Of a DNA stretch of 64,000 nucleotides, positions 36,850-47,186 are shown in pieces. The first letter of the stretch is position 1. Every line of letters starts with the position of its first letter. This DNA comes from Candidatus Spongiihabitans thiooxidans (GTDB lineage: Bacteria > Pseudomonadota > Gammaproteobacteria > Arenicellales > Poriferihabitantaceae): contig LFLB01000007.1 of assembly GCA_001543005.1 (NCBI GenBank), positions 124,001 through 188,000 on the forward strand, given 5' to 3'. Both the position numbers and the translations under genes were made by a program. The notes beneath the pieces are model-generated. The model was not told where the DNA came from and did not search any database. It worked only from the letters and a program-made list of their open reading frames with translations.

Positions 36850-39333
36850 ATGACCAACCAGTATAATTCCGCTGAAGTAGAGGCTGCCGCCCAAAAATAT
36901 TGGGACGACAATCAGATCTTTGCGGTGACGGAAGATCCGGATCGTGAAAAATATTACTGCCTGTCTATGCTACCGTATCCTTCCGGGCAATTGCATATGG
37001 GTCATGTCAGAAATTATACTATCGGTGATGTGATTAGTCGCTATCAGCGGATGCTGGGCAAAAACGTGATGCAACCTATGGGATGGGATGCTTTTGGCTT
37101 GCCGGCGGAAAACGCGGCCATCGACAACAAAATGCCGGCGGCCAAATGGACTTACGAAAATATAGATTATATGCGTGGGCAGCTGAAGCGTCTGGGATTC
37201 GCCTATGACTGGGCTCGGGAACTCGCCACCTGCACGCCCGAATACTACCGCTGGGAGCAATGGTTTTTTAATCGGCTTTTAGACAAAGGACTGGCCTATA
37301 AAAAAATGGCGGTGTTGAATTGGGACCCGGTCGAGCAAACCGTACTGGCCAATGAACAGGTGGAGAATGGTCGTGGCTGGCGCTCCGGCGCGTTGGTCGA
37401 ACGCCGACAGATTTCTCAATGGTTTATTCGAATCACTGCCTACGCCGAAGAGTTACTGAGTGAAATCGACAATCTGCAAGGCTGGCCGGATGCGGTACGC
37501 ACCATGCAACGCAATTGGATCGGTCGCTCCGAAGGGGTGAAATTTTCATTTGAAATTGAAGGCGAAGCACCTCTCGAAGTTTACACCACCCGGCCCGACA
37601 CGATTATGGGGATCACCTTTATTTCTGTAGCGGCGGAGCATCCGCTGGCATTGAAAGCGGCCCAAAACAATCCGCAAATTGCGAAATTTATCGAGCAGTG
37701 CAAGACCACCCATACTTCAGAGGAAGAATTGGAAACCATGCAAAAGAAGGGGGTGCCTTTAGGCATTGCCGGAATCCACCCGATCAGCGGCGAAAAAATC
37801 GATATCTGGGCGGCAAACTTTATTTTACTGGGATACGGAACCGGCGCGGTGATGGCGGTACCCGCTCACGATCAACGGGATTGGGAGTTTGCTAAACAAC
37901 ATAATCTGGAGATTCGGCCGGTTATTGAATGGCCCGAAGGCAATCAGCATAACTACGATGAATCTTCGCTGACCACAAAAGCAGGGATTGTTTACAATTC
38001 TGGCGAGTTTGATGGCTTGAATTTCGAGCAAGCATTTGATGCAGTGGCAGAATTCCTGGAGAAAAATAAAAGGGGAAACAGGAAAATCAATTATCGGCTG
38101 CGCGACTGGGGTGTTTCCCGTCAGCGATATTGGGGCTGTCCGATACCCGTTGTTTATGACCATCAGGATATTGCACAAGACCATGCCATCGCTGTTGCAG
38201 ATGATCAGTTACCGGTGTTGCTGCCCGAAGACGTTGAGTTTTCCGGGGTCAAATCCCCGCTCAAGAATGACCCGAATTTTTATCAAACCACCTTGCCGGG
38301 CACCGACACGCCAGCCAATCGGGAAACAGATACTTTTGATACTTTCTTTGAATCGTCCTGGTATTTTGCTCGATATTGCTGCCCGGGGGCCGACAATGCC
38401 ATGCTCGATGAACGCGCCAATTACTGGCTGCCCGTCGATCAATATATCGGCGGAATCGAACACGCGGTGTTGCATCTATTGTATGCGCGGTTCTTCCATA
38501 AACTCATGCGCGATATCGGCTTGGTGACCAGCGACGAGCCGTTTACCAAGCTGCTTTGCCAGGGAATGGTTTTGAAAGGCGGGGTAAAGATGTCCAAGTC
38601 CAAGGGCAATACCGTTGATCCCCAATCCATGATCGACCTTTATGGCGCCGATACGGTGCGTTTGTTTATGATGTTTGCCTCACCGGCAGAACAGACTTTG
38701 GAGTGGAATGACGATGCCGTGGCCGGTGCGCACCGCTTCCTGAGGCGCTGGTGGTCATTGATCCAACGGACTAAAAATGCAATTTCTTCGGCCCAGGAAA
38801 CGCTGGCCAATCCGGACTGGGCCAGGCGCATAATCGACCCCGAAGCAAAACAAATACGCCGACTGACCCACCAAATACTGGATAAAGTGCGTCGCGACTA
38901 CGAAAAAATTCACTACAACACCGTAGTCGCCGGGGCGATGGCGTTGCTCAATGCGTTGGATAAATTCGATCCCGAAAAGAACCCTGATTGTGCCGCGGTG
39001 TTACGCGAAAGCGTAGTGATATTGAACAAGGTGCTTGCGCCGATTACGCCGCACATTGCACATCAGCTATGGCGTGATCTTGGCGAATCCGGGGACATTA
39101 TCGATGCAACCTGGCCAAGTGTGGACCCTGAAGCCCTGAACAGCGACAGCATGAAATTAGTGATTCAAGTCAATGGAAAATTACGAAGCGCAATTGAAGT
39201 TTCGGCATCCAGCAGCAAACAGGAGATCGAAACCCTGGCCCTCGCCGATGAAAAAACGCAAAAATACATTGCCGGCAAGCCGATCAGAAAAGTCATTATG
39301 GTTCCGGGGAAACTTGTAAATATTGTTGTTTAG
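36850..39333 (+). CDS. leuS: Leucyl-tRNA synthetase
   Basis: An 827-residue class I aminoacyl-tRNA synthetase. The HIGH motif HMGH is at residues 49-52 within [20 protein letters not shown], the CP1 editing domain includes [20 protein letters not shown], and [12 protein letters not shown] lies near 580. The bacterial C-terminal domain ends GKLVNIVV. It begins the leuS-lptE-holA cluster common in gammaproteobacteria. Confidence 0.97.
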   Translation: MTNQYNSAEVEAAAQKYWDDNQIFAVTEDPDREKYYCLSMLPYPSGQLHMGHVRNYTIGDVISRYQRMLGKNVMQPMGWDAFGLPAENAAIDNKMPAAKWTYENIDYMRGQLKRLGFAYDWARELATCTPEYYRWEQWFFNRLLDKGLAYKKMAVLNWDPVEQTVLANEQVENGRGWRSGALVERRQISQWFIRITAYAEELLSEIDNLQGWPDAVRTMQRNWIGRSEGVKFSFEIEGEAPLEVYTTRPDTIMGITFISVAAEHPLALKAAQNNPQIAKFIEQCKTTHTSEEELETMQKKGVPLGIAGIHPISGEKIDIWAANFILLGYGTGAVMAVPAHDQRDWEFAKQHNLEIRPVIEWPEGNQHNYDESSLTTKAGIVYNSGEFDGLNFEQAFDAVAEFLEKNKRGNRKINYRLRDWGVSRQRYWGCPIPVVYDHQDIAQDHAIAVADDQLPVLLPEDVEFSGVKSPLKNDPNFYQTTLPGTDTPANRETDTFDTFFESSWYFARYCCPGADNAMLDERANYWLPVDQYIGGIEHAVLHLLYARFFHKLMRDIGLVTSDEPFTKLLCQGMVLKGGVKMSKSKGNTVDPQSMIDLYGADTVRLFMMFASPAEQTLEWNDDAVAGAHRFLRRWWSLIQRTKNAISSAQETLANPDWARRIIDPEAKQIRRLTHQILDKVRRDYEKIHYNTVVAGAMALLNALDKFDPEKNPDCAAVLRESVVILNKVLAPITPHIAHQLWRDLGESGDIIDATWPSVDPEALNSDSMKLVIQVNGKLRSAIEVSASSSKQEIETLALADEKTQKYIAGKPIRKVIMVPGKLVNIVV

Positions 39334-39399
39334 ACTTATTTATACGATCCCTTATAATACCTGCCCTTATAATATCTGCATGACCATCGGAAATATCCC

Positions 39400-39948
39400 A
39401 TGTCCAAACGCCTGGCGCTACTCATCCTGAGCCTGACTTTAGTAACCGGTTGTGGTTTTAAGCTTCGGGGAAATTTCGAACTGTCACCAGCGCTCTCTCA
39501 AATTTCCATTGCAGGCGGGAATCGCTCGCTCAATGAGCAACTCCGCGAACAACTCCGCGAACAACGCCATGAACAACTTGGGCAACGTCGACAACAAAGC
39601 GGTTCTGCGGCAGCAGAAGCCGATAGCGACGGTGCCACCCTGTTCATCTCAAAAAGCGAATTCCAAAGGACCGTCAGAACCGTGGATAAAAACGGCCTGG
39701 CCACGAGTTATGACTATATCTACACCATCGACTATAGCGTTACCGACAGCGAAGGGGCGGTCTTGCAACCCCTTGCCACCCTTTCTCAGCACAGAACCCT
39801 GGACTATCAACCTGCTCAAGCATTAGCCATTGAGGAAGAAGAGGAATTTTTAAAACAGGAAATGCAACAGGAAATTATCTTGCAGTTGCTAAGACGGCTT
39901 GGCCGCATATCCGAATATAGGCCCGAATATAGTGGGGAGGCACAGTGA
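39400..39948 (+). CDS. lptE: LPS-assembly lipoprotein LptE
   Basis: A 182-residue outer-membrane lipoprotein that plugs and assembles the LptD channel for LPS. The lipobox LVTGC (Cys18) follows a hydrophobic signal, and CGFKLRGNFELSPALSQISI is typical of LptE. Residues about 44-71 carry an unusual repeated Gln/Arg/Glu-rich insert (NEQLREQLREQRHEQLGQRR) encoded by 12-bp near-repeats. Position between leuS and holA supports the call. Confidence 0.9.
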   Translation: MSKRLALLILSLTLVTGCGFKLRGNFELSPALSQISIAGGNRSLNEQLREQLREQRHEQLGQRRQQSGSAAAEADSDGATLFISKSEFQRTVRTVDKNGLATSYDYIYTIDYSVTDSEGAVLQPLATLSQHRTLDYQPAQALAIEEEEEFLKQEMQQEIILQLLRRLGRISEYRPEYSGEAQ

Positions 39949-40968
39949 TTGCGCGTTAGCCTGCCCGCATTATCCGACCAGCTTAAACAGGGGTTTCAAC
40001 CGCTGTATCTGCTTTTCGGCGCGGAAACACTCTTGGTCGAAGAAACCTTGCAACCAATCCGAACTTGTGCCAAACAAACGGGCTTCCTGGAAAGGCTGCG
40101 CTTCACAGTGGAGCCTGGATTCGACTGGAATAAATTGCGTGAATACAGCCAGACTATGTCGCTTTTCGCCGAAAAGAGACTGATTGAATTGCGCCTACCA
40201 ACGGGCAAGCCTGGCGATGCCGGGGCCAAAGCTTTAATTGATTACGCCGAAAACCAACACGCTGGAGATACCACTTTGGTGATCATTTGCGGCGGCATTG
40301 AAAAACGCGCCCAGAACACAAAATGGTTCAAAGCGGTGGAAGCCGCGGGCATTGTTATAGAGTGCCCAACCATTAGCACGGACAAACTTCCGAACTGGAT
40401 CAGTCAACGATTAACTGCTGATGGTCTTAAATTTGATTCCGATGCGGTTGAACGATTGAGTCATTTTGTTGAAGGGAATCTACTGGCGGCTGCTCAAGAA
40501 ATAAACCTGCTCAGTCTGCTGTACCCCAAACAACAAATCAGCGCGGAAATTATTGAACACGTTATTGCCGATCACGCTCGATTTAATGTGTACAGCTTTG
40601 TCGACGCTTGTCTTGCCGGATCGGTGTATCGGGTAACCCGAATTCTACACAGCTTAAAGCGAGAACAAATGGAGCCGGTTATTATTCTATGGGCGTTGGC
40701 GCGGGATACCCGAATTCTCTGTCAATTATCCGCGGCCATTGAGCAAGGCGAGCGTCCGCAGTTTCAACGCTATGGCATCTGGAGCAGCCGCAGCGACATT
40801 GTCAACGCCGCATTAAAACGCTTGTCCCGACTGCAATGGGAAAATATATTGCGGCGATTGGGGCGAGCCGACCTCATGGTAAAAGGACGCGCGTCGTTAG
40901 TACGAAAGGATATTTGGGAGGAAATCGAGAGTATTTGTGTGGCCATGTGTGGACTGAGAATTCAGTAG
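39949..40968 (+). CDS. holA: DNA polymerase III delta subunit
   Basis: A 339-residue clamp-loader subunit that opens the beta sliding clamp. The N-terminus LPALSDQLKQGFQPLYLLFG plus AETLLVEETLQ is typical of HolA, and the C-terminal domain includes MEPVIILWALARDTRILCQL. The start is TTG at 39949, directly after the lptE stop; GGGGAGG lies about eight bases upstream, and no ATG or GTG in frame fits better. Confidence 0.9.
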   Translation: MRVSLPALSDQLKQGFQPLYLLFGAETLLVEETLQPIRTCAKQTGFLERLRFTVEPGFDWNKLREYSQTMSLFAEKRLIELRLPTGKPGDAGAKALIDYAENQHAGDTTLVIICGGIEKRAQNTKWFKAVEAAGIVIECPTISTDKLPNWISQRLTADGLKFDSDAVERLSHFVEGNLLAAAQEINLLSLLYPKQQISAEIIEHVIADHARFNVYSFVDACLAGSVYRVTRILHSLKREQMEPVIILWALARDTRILCQLSAAIEQGERPQFQRYGIWSSRSDIVNAALKRLSRLQWENILRRLGRADLMVKGRASLVRKDIWEEIESICVAMCGLRIQ

Positions 40969-41029
40969 ATTATGGTCTGATTGCCCGTTAAACGTTATCG
41001 CAAGATCTGTTATGGATGCCGAGACAACT

Positions 41030-41158
41030 CCTCGTTCCCACACCCTCACCACCCCTCGTTCCCACGCTCCCCACCACTCCTCGTTCCCATGCTCCCCACC
41101 ACTCCTCGTTCCCATGCTCCCCACCACTCCTCGTTCCCATGCTCCTGCGTGGGAACGC
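41030..41158. repeat. Tandem array of about five 25-bp units ending in a palindrome
   Basis: Units start at 41030 (24 bp), 41054, 41079, 41104 and 41129; each begins CCTCGTTCCCA and continues with a CACCACT-type tail. The last unit runs into GTGGGAACG, completing the palindrome CGTTCCCA...TGGGAACG also present at 42673-42702. The array is flanked by a 21-bp direct repeat with one mismatch (41006-41026 and 41195-41215, TCTGTTATGGATGCCGA core). Confidence 0.85.
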
Positions 41159-41300
41159 ATACCGATGTCCCACGAATCAAGATCGGTTTTGAATTCTGTT
41201 ATGGATGCCGAAACATTTAACCATCGAAATAAGGCATTATTTCTTTTATAATCCTAACAATCGGCCCACAATCAACCTCAACACAGTCACAAATATCAAC

Positions 41301-42584
41301 ATGCAAGCTACGAACACCGCAAAAAACCTGGATATAACAAGCTATATGGATCGGCTGGGCCGCACCGCGGTGCAGTCGGCGAAAGTTATTGCCCAGGCGA
41401 CCACGCCGCAAAAGAATGCTGCGCTGGAAAGCATTGCGATTGCGATTGAGAAAAATTGCGCCGCCATCCTGGCCGAAAACGCAAAGGACCTGGCCGCTGC
41501 CAGGAAAAGCCGTTTGACCAACGCATTACTCGATCGGCTTGAATTAAATCAAGAGCGAGTTGGGGCGATTGCGGAAGGCTGTCGACAGGTTGCCAAGCTA
41601 AACGATCCGGTGGGTGAAATGACCGAACTCACTGAACAGTCCAGCGGCATAAAAATCGGAAAAATGCGGGTGCCGCTTGGGGTCATTGGAATCATTTATG
41701 AATCCCGTCCCAATGTCACCATTGATGCGGCAATTCTTTGTCTCAAAGCGGGTAATGCCGTGATTTTGCGCGGTGGTTCCGAGTCGATTAACTCAAACCT
41801 TGCGCTTGGAAAATGTCTCGCTCAAGGGCTTGAACAAGCCGCGCTTGCTCCAAATTGCGCTCAACTGATAGCAACCACCGATCGGTCTGCGGTTGGCGAG
41901 TTGATTACCATGCCGCAGTATGTGGATATCATTGTGCCGCGCGGCGGTCAAAGTTTGATCGAGCGGGTCAGTCGCGACGCCACGGTTCCAGTGATTAAGC
42001 ATCTGCAAGGACTATGCCACGTTTATATCGATGATGATGCCGACATCGATCAAGCGATTAAAATCGCCTATAACGCCAAAACCCGCCGCTATGGCGTTTG
42101 CGGCGCGATGGAAACCTTGCTGGTTGCTGAAGCTGTGGCAGATAAAGCGCTTCCGGAATTGGGCAAGCAGTTTCGACAAAAGGGTGTGGAATTGCGCGGC
42201 TGCGAGAAAAGCCGGAAAATTATCCCGGCGTTGAAACCGGCGACCGAAGAGGATTGGAGCACCGAATATCTGGATGCGATTTTATCGGTGCGTATCGTCG
42301 ATGGAATCGATCAGGCGATTGCTCATATTCAAAATTATGGCTCGCACCACACCGACGCCATCATCACCAAAAGCCAAGCGAAGCAGGACAAATTCCTGCG
42401 GCAAGTGGATTCCAGTTCGGTCATGGTTAATGCGTCAACTCAGTTTGCCGATGGCGTTGAGTATGGACTCGGCGCTGAAATCGGCATCAGCACTGACAAA
42501 CTCCATGTGCGCGGTCCGGTTGGCCTTGAGGGATTGACCAGCCAGAAATATATCGTCATTGGGGATGGTCATATTCGCCCTTAG
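41301..42584 (+). CDS. proA: Glutamate-5-semialdehyde dehydrogenase (gamma-glutamyl phosphate reductase)
   Basis: A 427-residue NADPH-dependent enzyme, second step of proline biosynthesis. It has [20 protein letters not shown] near 117, [16 protein letters not shown] near 147, the catalytic Cys in [14 protein letters not shown] near 267 and the C-terminal [21 protein letters not shown] start it at ATG 41301; the frame is open upstream but that part lacks homology. ProB is not in the window. Confidence 0.94.
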   Translation: MQATNTAKNLDITSYMDRLGRTAVQSAKVIAQATTPQKNAALESIAIAIEKNCAAILAENAKDLAAARKSRLTNALLDRLELNQERVGAIAEGCRQVAKLNDPVGEMTELTEQSSGIKIGKMRVPLGVIGIIYESRPNVTIDAAILCLKAGNAVILRGGSESINSNLALGKCLAQGLEQAALAPNCAQLIATTDRSAVGELITMPQYVDIIVPRGGQSLIERVSRDATVPVIKHLQGLCHVYIDDDADIDQAIKIAYNAKTRRYGVCGAMETLLVAEAVADKALPELGKQFRQKGVELRGCEKSRKIIPALKPATEEDWSTEYLDAILSVRIVDGIDQAIAHIQNYGSHHTDAIITKSQAKQDKFLRQVDSSSVMVNASTQFADGVEYGLGAEIGISTDKLHVRGPVGLEGLTSQKYIVIGDGHIRP

Positions 42585-42672
42585 GATGAGGGGTTTTTGT
42601 TTCAGGTTTATGGTGCGGCAATGTCGTGTTCAAAGCAAGGGAGGCCCGCGTTCAAACCTTGCCCCCTGATTT

Positions 42673-42702
42673 CTCGTTCCCATGCTCCCGCGTGGGAACG
42701 AG
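42673..42702. repeat. Dispersed palindrome (CTCGTTCCCA type)
   Basis: CTCGTTCCCATG and CGTGGGAACGAG form a 12-bp imperfect inverted repeat around a six-base centre. The same palindrome terminates the 25-bp array at 41030-41158, so it belongs to a repeated intergenic family of this genome. Confidence 0.75.
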
Positions 42703-43000
42703 GCATCATCTAAATCCGGGTAACACGCATAAATATCCATAAGCGGCGCTTCAACTTGCTCGGCAATTTCTCCTAGAGTCATTGCCGGCCCAGGATTTTC
42801 GGTCGGGGATCTCCAGGTCGGTATCAACAATCAGTTGCGCCAGCATGGCATGTTTTGTCATGAATTCAAACCCAATCTTTCGCGAATGTAATGTCCATTT
42901 TAACTGATGACAGCAATTTTCGAGTAACGATTGAAATTATGAGTTAGAATTATATTCCGGTCAGATATAGTGATATCAATTTGTGGGCGCGCAATTTTTT

Positions 43001-43056
43001 CAATTCCATTTTTTCAATTCCATTTTTTCAATTCCATTTTTTCAATTCCATTTTTT
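43001..43056. repeat. Minisatellite: four copies of another 14-bp unit
   Basis: CAATTCCATTTTTT is repeated four times exactly, preceded by a partial unit (CAATTTTTT) and followed by CAAT. The unit length equals that of the array at 32446-32613, but the sequence differs. It lies 70 bases upstream of the thioesterase gene, so it could affect that promoter's spacing. Confidence 0.9.
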
Positions 43057-43127
43057 CAATCAAATGGGCACGCACCAGAGTGCAATAATAAACGGGATAG
43101 CATTAACCATTGTATTCGGGATAAAAC

Positions 43128-43580
43128 ATGACCACACTAAAACTCCACTCCGAACCGCTGCAAGACATTTGGCTTGATGCCTACGGGCATTTGAACGAGG
43201 CCTATTATCTGGTTCCGTTCAGCAATACGACCTGGCGGCTACAGGACTACTTTGGGATTGGCGTTGACTATTTTGATAAAACCGGCTGCGCGATTTACAC
43301 CGTGGAAACCCACATGCGTTATTTGCACGAGGTTCGAAAACCGGCGGTGATGAATATCGAAAGCATCATTCTTGGGTCGGAGGCCAAAAAAATCTGGTTT
43401 GCCCACTTGATGTTGGTTGATGAAACGCTGTGCGCTACCGCAGAGTTCATGGCTTTGCATTATGATACGAAGCGAAGTCACACCGCGCCGATGCCGGATG
43501 ATGTGCAGGCGATGCTGAAAGATTTCGAAGTTAAACAAAAACCTGATTGGGCCGGGCGACGAATCAGCTTGGTGAATTAG
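43128..43580 (+). CDS. Hotdog-fold acyl-CoA thioesterase
   Basis: A 150-residue single hotdog-fold protein (4HBT family). The motif DAYGHLNEAYYLVPFSNTTW near residue 16 is the active-site helix region with an Asp and a conserved His-x-Asn. Related proteins sit in carnitine and betaine catabolism clusters as carnitinyl- or betainyl-CoA thioesterases, which would fit the methylated-amine theme of the window, but the acyl group cannot be read from sequence. It is separate from the ABC transporter genes (213 bases). Confidence 0.7.
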   Translation: MTTLKLHSEPLQDIWLDAYGHLNEAYYLVPFSNTTWRLQDYFGIGVDYFDKTGCAIYTVETHMRYLHEVRKPAVMNIESIILGSEAKKIWFAHLMLVDETLCATAEFMALHYDTKRSHTAPMPDDVQAMLKDFEVKQKPDWAGRRISLVN

Positions 43581-43793
43581 CCTGATGAATTAACCCGATG
43601 AAACGCGAAAACAACCGTTGGTACCAAGGTAATGAACGGCTTGTTGTCATAATTTCTTGCCATAATCTCTGGTCACAGAGGGTATAATAACCGCACATTT
43701 GGATAATCAGTTATACTGGCGACTATCAATAAAGATTGTTCAAAAATAACACATAAAACATTTCAAAATTAAAATTCTGAGGAGAATATCATA

Positions 43794-45032
43794 ATGAAAA
43801 AACTAACTTATACTGGCCTGCTTGCAGGGCTAATAGCGGGTGCAAGTATGCTATTCGCGCACAGTAGTATGGCGCAGGAATGTGAAGATCTGGTATTGGG
43901 CTCGGCGATTTCACTGACCGGAAAATATGCTACCAACGGCGTTCATGCCCAGAATGGTTATGAATTTGCGGTTAAGAAAATCGCTCAGGCCGGTGGCGTT
44001 AAGGTTGGCGATAAATGCTACAACTTCAAAGTCGTCTATTATGATGATGAGTCCAAAGGCGATCGGGCAGCGACTCTGGTCGAGAGACTCGTCAATCAGG
44101 ACAAGGTTCAGTACATGCTTGGCCCCTATTCGTCAGGCATGACCAAAGCCATTGCGCCGGTCACGGAAAAATACCAGATCCCGATGGTTGAGGCGGAAGG
44201 GGCTTCTCGTTCGCTGTTTAATCAAGGCTACAAGTACCTGTTTGCGGTGCTGTCCACTTCGGAGCAATATCTTGCTTCTGCCATTGCTTTGGCGGCGGAA
44301 AAAGCGCAGGCATCCGGAAGCACGCCGTCTTCGGTGAAAGTTGCCATTGCGGTTGAGAACGATCCCTTCTCGCTCGATATTCGGGCCGGTGTGCTGGAGG
44401 ATGCCGAAAAATTCGGGATGCAAATTGTCATCGACGAGCAGTTGCCACGGGATTTGTCTGATATGAGCGCCATTCTGACCAAGGTTAAGTTGCTTAAACC
44501 CGATGTGTTGGTCGTCAGCGGCCATTCCAAGGGTGCGGCAACCGCCGTTCGACAAATTGGTGAACAAAACATTGATGTGCCGATGATTGCCATCACGCAT
44601 TGTGAAGCGGCTGACGTAGTCGGTAACTTCGGTGCGGCGGCCAACGATTTTCTCTGTTCAACCCAATGGGCCGAGTCGCTGACCTATGAGGATCCGATTT
44701 TTGGTAGCGCCTCCAATTATGAAAAAGAGTTCAAGTCCGCTTACCCCGAGTACGCACAGAAAAAGGTGCCTTACCAGACCGCTCAGGCCTCGGCGGCGGT
44801 TTATGTGTTTAAGGATGCATTCGAGCGTGCCGGTACGCTGGACAAACAGGCGATCAGAAATGCACTTTCTGCAACTGATCTGGCGACCTTTTATGGTCAA
44901 ATCAAGTTCTCGGAAGCGGGTAACAATATCGCCAAGCCAATGGTGCTGCGCCAGATTCAAGACGGCGTTTATAATGTTGTGGCGCCATCGAACTTCGCTT
45001 CCCATGCGCTGAACTGGCCTCGCAAGCCGTAA
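43794..45032 (+). CDS. Liv-type ABC transporter substrate-binding protein
   Basis: A 412-residue periplasmic protein (signal peptide about 1-28, ending SSMAQ) of the Leu/Ile/Val-binding family: LVLGSAISLTGKYATNGVHA near 33, then ADDESKG-like YYDDESKGDRAATLVERLVN, and a two-lobe type I fold. It opens a five-gene transporter operon. The ligand may be a branched-chain or other amino acid, amide or betaine; the sequence alone does not decide. A good AGGAGA ribosome-binding site precedes the ATG. Confidence 0.9.
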   Translation: MKKLTYTGLLAGLIAGASMLFAHSSMAQECEDLVLGSAISLTGKYATNGVHAQNGYEFAVKKIAQAGGVKVGDKCYNFKVVYYDDESKGDRAATLVERLVNQDKVQYMLGPYSSGMTKAIAPVTEKYQIPMVEAEGASRSLFNQGYKYLFAVLSTSEQYLASAIALAAEKAQASGSTPSSVKVAIAVENDPFSLDIRAGVLEDAEKFGMQIVIDEQLPRDLSDMSAILTKVKLLKPDVLVVSGHSKGAATAVRQIGEQNIDVPMIAITHCEAADVVGNFGAAANDFLCSTQWAESLTYEDPIFGSASNYEKEFKSAYPEYAQKKVPYQTAQASAAVYVFKDAFERAGTLDKQAIRNALSATDLATFYGQIKFSEAGNNIAKPMVLRQIQDGVYNVVAPSNFASHALNWPRKP

Positions 45033-45109
45033 TATAAGCAAAACCTGCCAGGCATCCTGATCAGGCTGCCCTGCTTTTGCACGCATTTCGTTAACCGGCG
45101 ACCATTAAC

Positions 45110-46021
45110 ATGGATCAAATCCTCGGTAATTTATCGCTGTTGTTCGAGTTTCCAGTGGTCAATGTCAAGATCATTCTGGATGGGGTGATGATTGGTGCGC
45201 TGTTTGCGCTGGCCGCATATGGTCTGGCGCTGGTGTGGGGGGTGATGAATGTCAAAAACCTGGCGCAGGGCGATTTTGTCATCACCGGCGGTTATGTCGC
45301 CTGGTGGCTCAGCGGCCAAGGGCTGCCGCCGCTACTGGGCGTGCCCATTGCCTTTGTGGTGCTGTGGGGAATCGGTTGGGTAATATACAAGTTGGTTATA
45401 TCCCGCGTTATTGAACGGGATTTATTCACTTCCTTGTTGGCGACCTTTGGGCTGGCGATTATGATTGCCCAACTGCTTAACTTGATGTTTGGCTCCGACA
45501 CGCAGAGTATTCAACTGAAATACGACACCCTGTATTTCTTCGATGGCTTCGTCGATGTGCCAATCGCCAAACTAATCGGCGTATTGATGGCCATATCCCT
45601 GGCCGCCGCGGTCATCATTTTTATGAAGACCAGCCGCATGGGGCAGGCAATACGCGCCACCGCTCAGGATGCCCGCGCCGCCCGCGTGCTGGGCATCGAC
45701 ACCGACAAAGTGTATGCGTTCACCTTCTCCCTGAATTCCGCTATCTGTGGCGCGGCCGGCGCGATTATCGTCATGGTATGGGTGATTCAGCCATTTTATG
45801 GCATCTCGTATTCAATCCGCGCCTTCGTCATCGTGACCGCCGCCGGACTCGGCAATTTGCCCGGGGTGATCGCGGCTGGTCTCGGTATCGGTGTGGCCGA
45901 ACAATACGGCGCGCATATTTTCGGCATTGGCTACCAGCAAGCGGTTGCCGTATTGTTGTTGCTACTGGTGCTCATGATACGCATGCTCCAACAACGACGA
46001 ATGCGGCAGAGTCTGAAGTAA
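45110..46021 (+). CDS. Liv-type ABC permease, LivH family
   Basis: A 303-residue inner-membrane permease with about eight hydrophobic segments. It contains GALFALAAYGLALVWGVMNV, then NLAQGDFVITGGYVAWWL near 45, and the EAA-like loop GQAIRATAQDARAARVLGID near 182. It pairs with the LivM-type gene that starts 11 bases later. Confidence 0.92.
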   Translation: MDQILGNLSLLFEFPVVNVKIILDGVMIGALFALAAYGLALVWGVMNVKNLAQGDFVITGGYVAWWLSGQGLPPLLGVPIAFVVLWGIGWVIYKLVISRVIERDLFTSLLATFGLAIMIAQLLNLMFGSDTQSIQLKYDTLYFFDGFVDVPIAKLIGVLMAISLAAAVIIFMKTSRMGQAIRATAQDARAARVLGIDTDKVYAFTFSLNSAICGAAGAIIVMVWVIQPFYGISYSIRAFVIVTAAGLGNLPGVIAAGLGIGVAEQYGAHIFGIGYQQAVAVLLLLLVLMIRMLQQRRMRQSLK

Positions 46022-46032
46022 GCACATTGGCA

Positions 46033-47037
46033 ATGAACACAAAAAACATTATTTTCTATGTTGCCCTTCTGGTGCTCACGGCAATCGCCCCCTTCCTGTT
46101 CCCGGATTTTCGCACCCAACTGGCTACGCTGTGGTTGATGATCGTGGTAGCCATGACCTGGGATATGACCGGTGGTCAAATGGGCTATAACTCGCTCGGT
46201 AATATTCTTTTCTACGGCACCGGCATGTACGTCGCTGCGGTGATTTCCATTGGCATGGTACACGACGTTGGCGCCTATACCGATGCCGGGCGCCTCGAAC
46301 TGATGACCTTTACCGAGCGTCAGTATTTTGTCGGCGCGATAGTCGGAATTATCGGCGCCGGACTGTTCTGCTCTGTCACTGCGATCGTTGTCGGCTATGT
46401 TACCTTCGGGCTACGCGGCCCATATTTCGCCATCGGCACTTTAGGTGTGGCCATCGCCGCCGGCGAACTGGTGTCGAACTGGGGCTGGATTGGCGGTGGG
46501 CAAGGCATCTCACTGCCGGTCTATCCGGGTAATTTTGATGTCGGCAAATTGTTTTTCTACTACCTGTTTGCCGGCACCGGCGTGGTTCTTTTTATGTTCT
46601 TGAAATGGCTGTATTCAACTCGCTTTGGCGCCGCCATTAATGCCATAAGGGATGATGAGGAAAAAGCCGAGGCCATGGGCATCCATACCATGCGGTATAA
46701 GTTGACAACCTGGGCGATGGCCGCTTTCTTTGTTGGCATAGTCGGTGGAATCTCTGGTTTTCAGTTGATTCACTTCGAGCCGCTGGAGACCGCTTACCAA
46801 ACCACTAACCTGGGTATTTTTATGGTGGTATGCGTGTTGCTGGGCGGCAAGGGAACACTGTGGGGGCCGGTAATTGGCGCCATATTATTCCACTTCATCA
46901 AGGAAGTTACCTGGAACTATTTCCTCGGCTGGCAATGGGTGGCGTTGGGTGCCTTGATCGTGGTCACGGTGGTTTATTTTCAGGATGGAGTGATGGGTTG
47001 GTTGGCACATCGCAAGCCACAATCACCTCGTTTATAA
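46033..47037 (+). CDS. Liv-type ABC permease, LivM family
   Basis: A 334-residue permease with about nine membrane segments; RFGAAINAIRDDEEKAEAMG near 196 is the conserved cytoplasmic loop. ATG 46033 is taken as the start because it gives a normal LivM N-terminus (MNTKNIIFYVALLVLTAIAP); the frame stays open far upstream only because it overlaps the LivH gene. Confidence 0.92.
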   Translation: MNTKNIIFYVALLVLTAIAPFLFPDFRTQLATLWLMIVVAMTWDMTGGQMGYNSLGNILFYGTGMYVAAVISIGMVHDVGAYTDAGRLELMTFTERQYFVGAIVGIIGAGLFCSVTAIVVGYVTFGLRGPYFAIGTLGVAIAAGELVSNWGWIGGGQGISLPVYPGNFDVGKLFFYYLFAGTGVVLFMFLKWLYSTRFGAAINAIRDDEEKAEAMGIHTMRYKLTTWAMAAFFVGIVGGISGFQLIHFEPLETAYQTTNLGIFMVVCVLLGGKGTLWGPVIGAILFHFIKEVTWNYFLGWQWVALGALIVVTVVYFQDGVMGWLAHRKPQSPRL

Positions 47038-47186
47038 ATTCTCAGAACGTGGCATCGAGTATTGACTATGTTTAAGTTTGATCTTGAATTCATGCTCGTG
47101 CTCGTTCCTTTAAAATATAAGGGGGTGCGAAGTAGGTTCGGGATTCGCGTGGATGACAAAAAAGCAACAGAGACCGGTGCGACACA

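Larger units (their letters stand above)
42585..43127. other. Gene-poor interval after proA, with a possible small relic
   Basis: About 540 bases without an intact gene. On the minus strand ATG 42861 opens MTKHAMLAQLIVDTDLEIPD, then an apparent frameshift leads into PAMTLGEIAEQVEAPLMDIY and ACYPDLDDA, suggesting a broken small gene that I cannot name. The interval also holds the palindrome at 42673-42702 and the minisatellite at 43001-43056. Confidence 0.4.

Noticed and set aside
41030-41158. The 25-bp array considered as a CRISPR
   Set aside because: There are no spacers between units, and the unit ends in a dispersed palindrome also found alone at 42673-42702.
45778-46032. An 85-codon N-terminal extension of the LivM-type permease
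   Set aside because: The extension lies entirely inside the LivH-type gene in another frame and lacks membrane-protein character; ATG 46033 gives a normal start.
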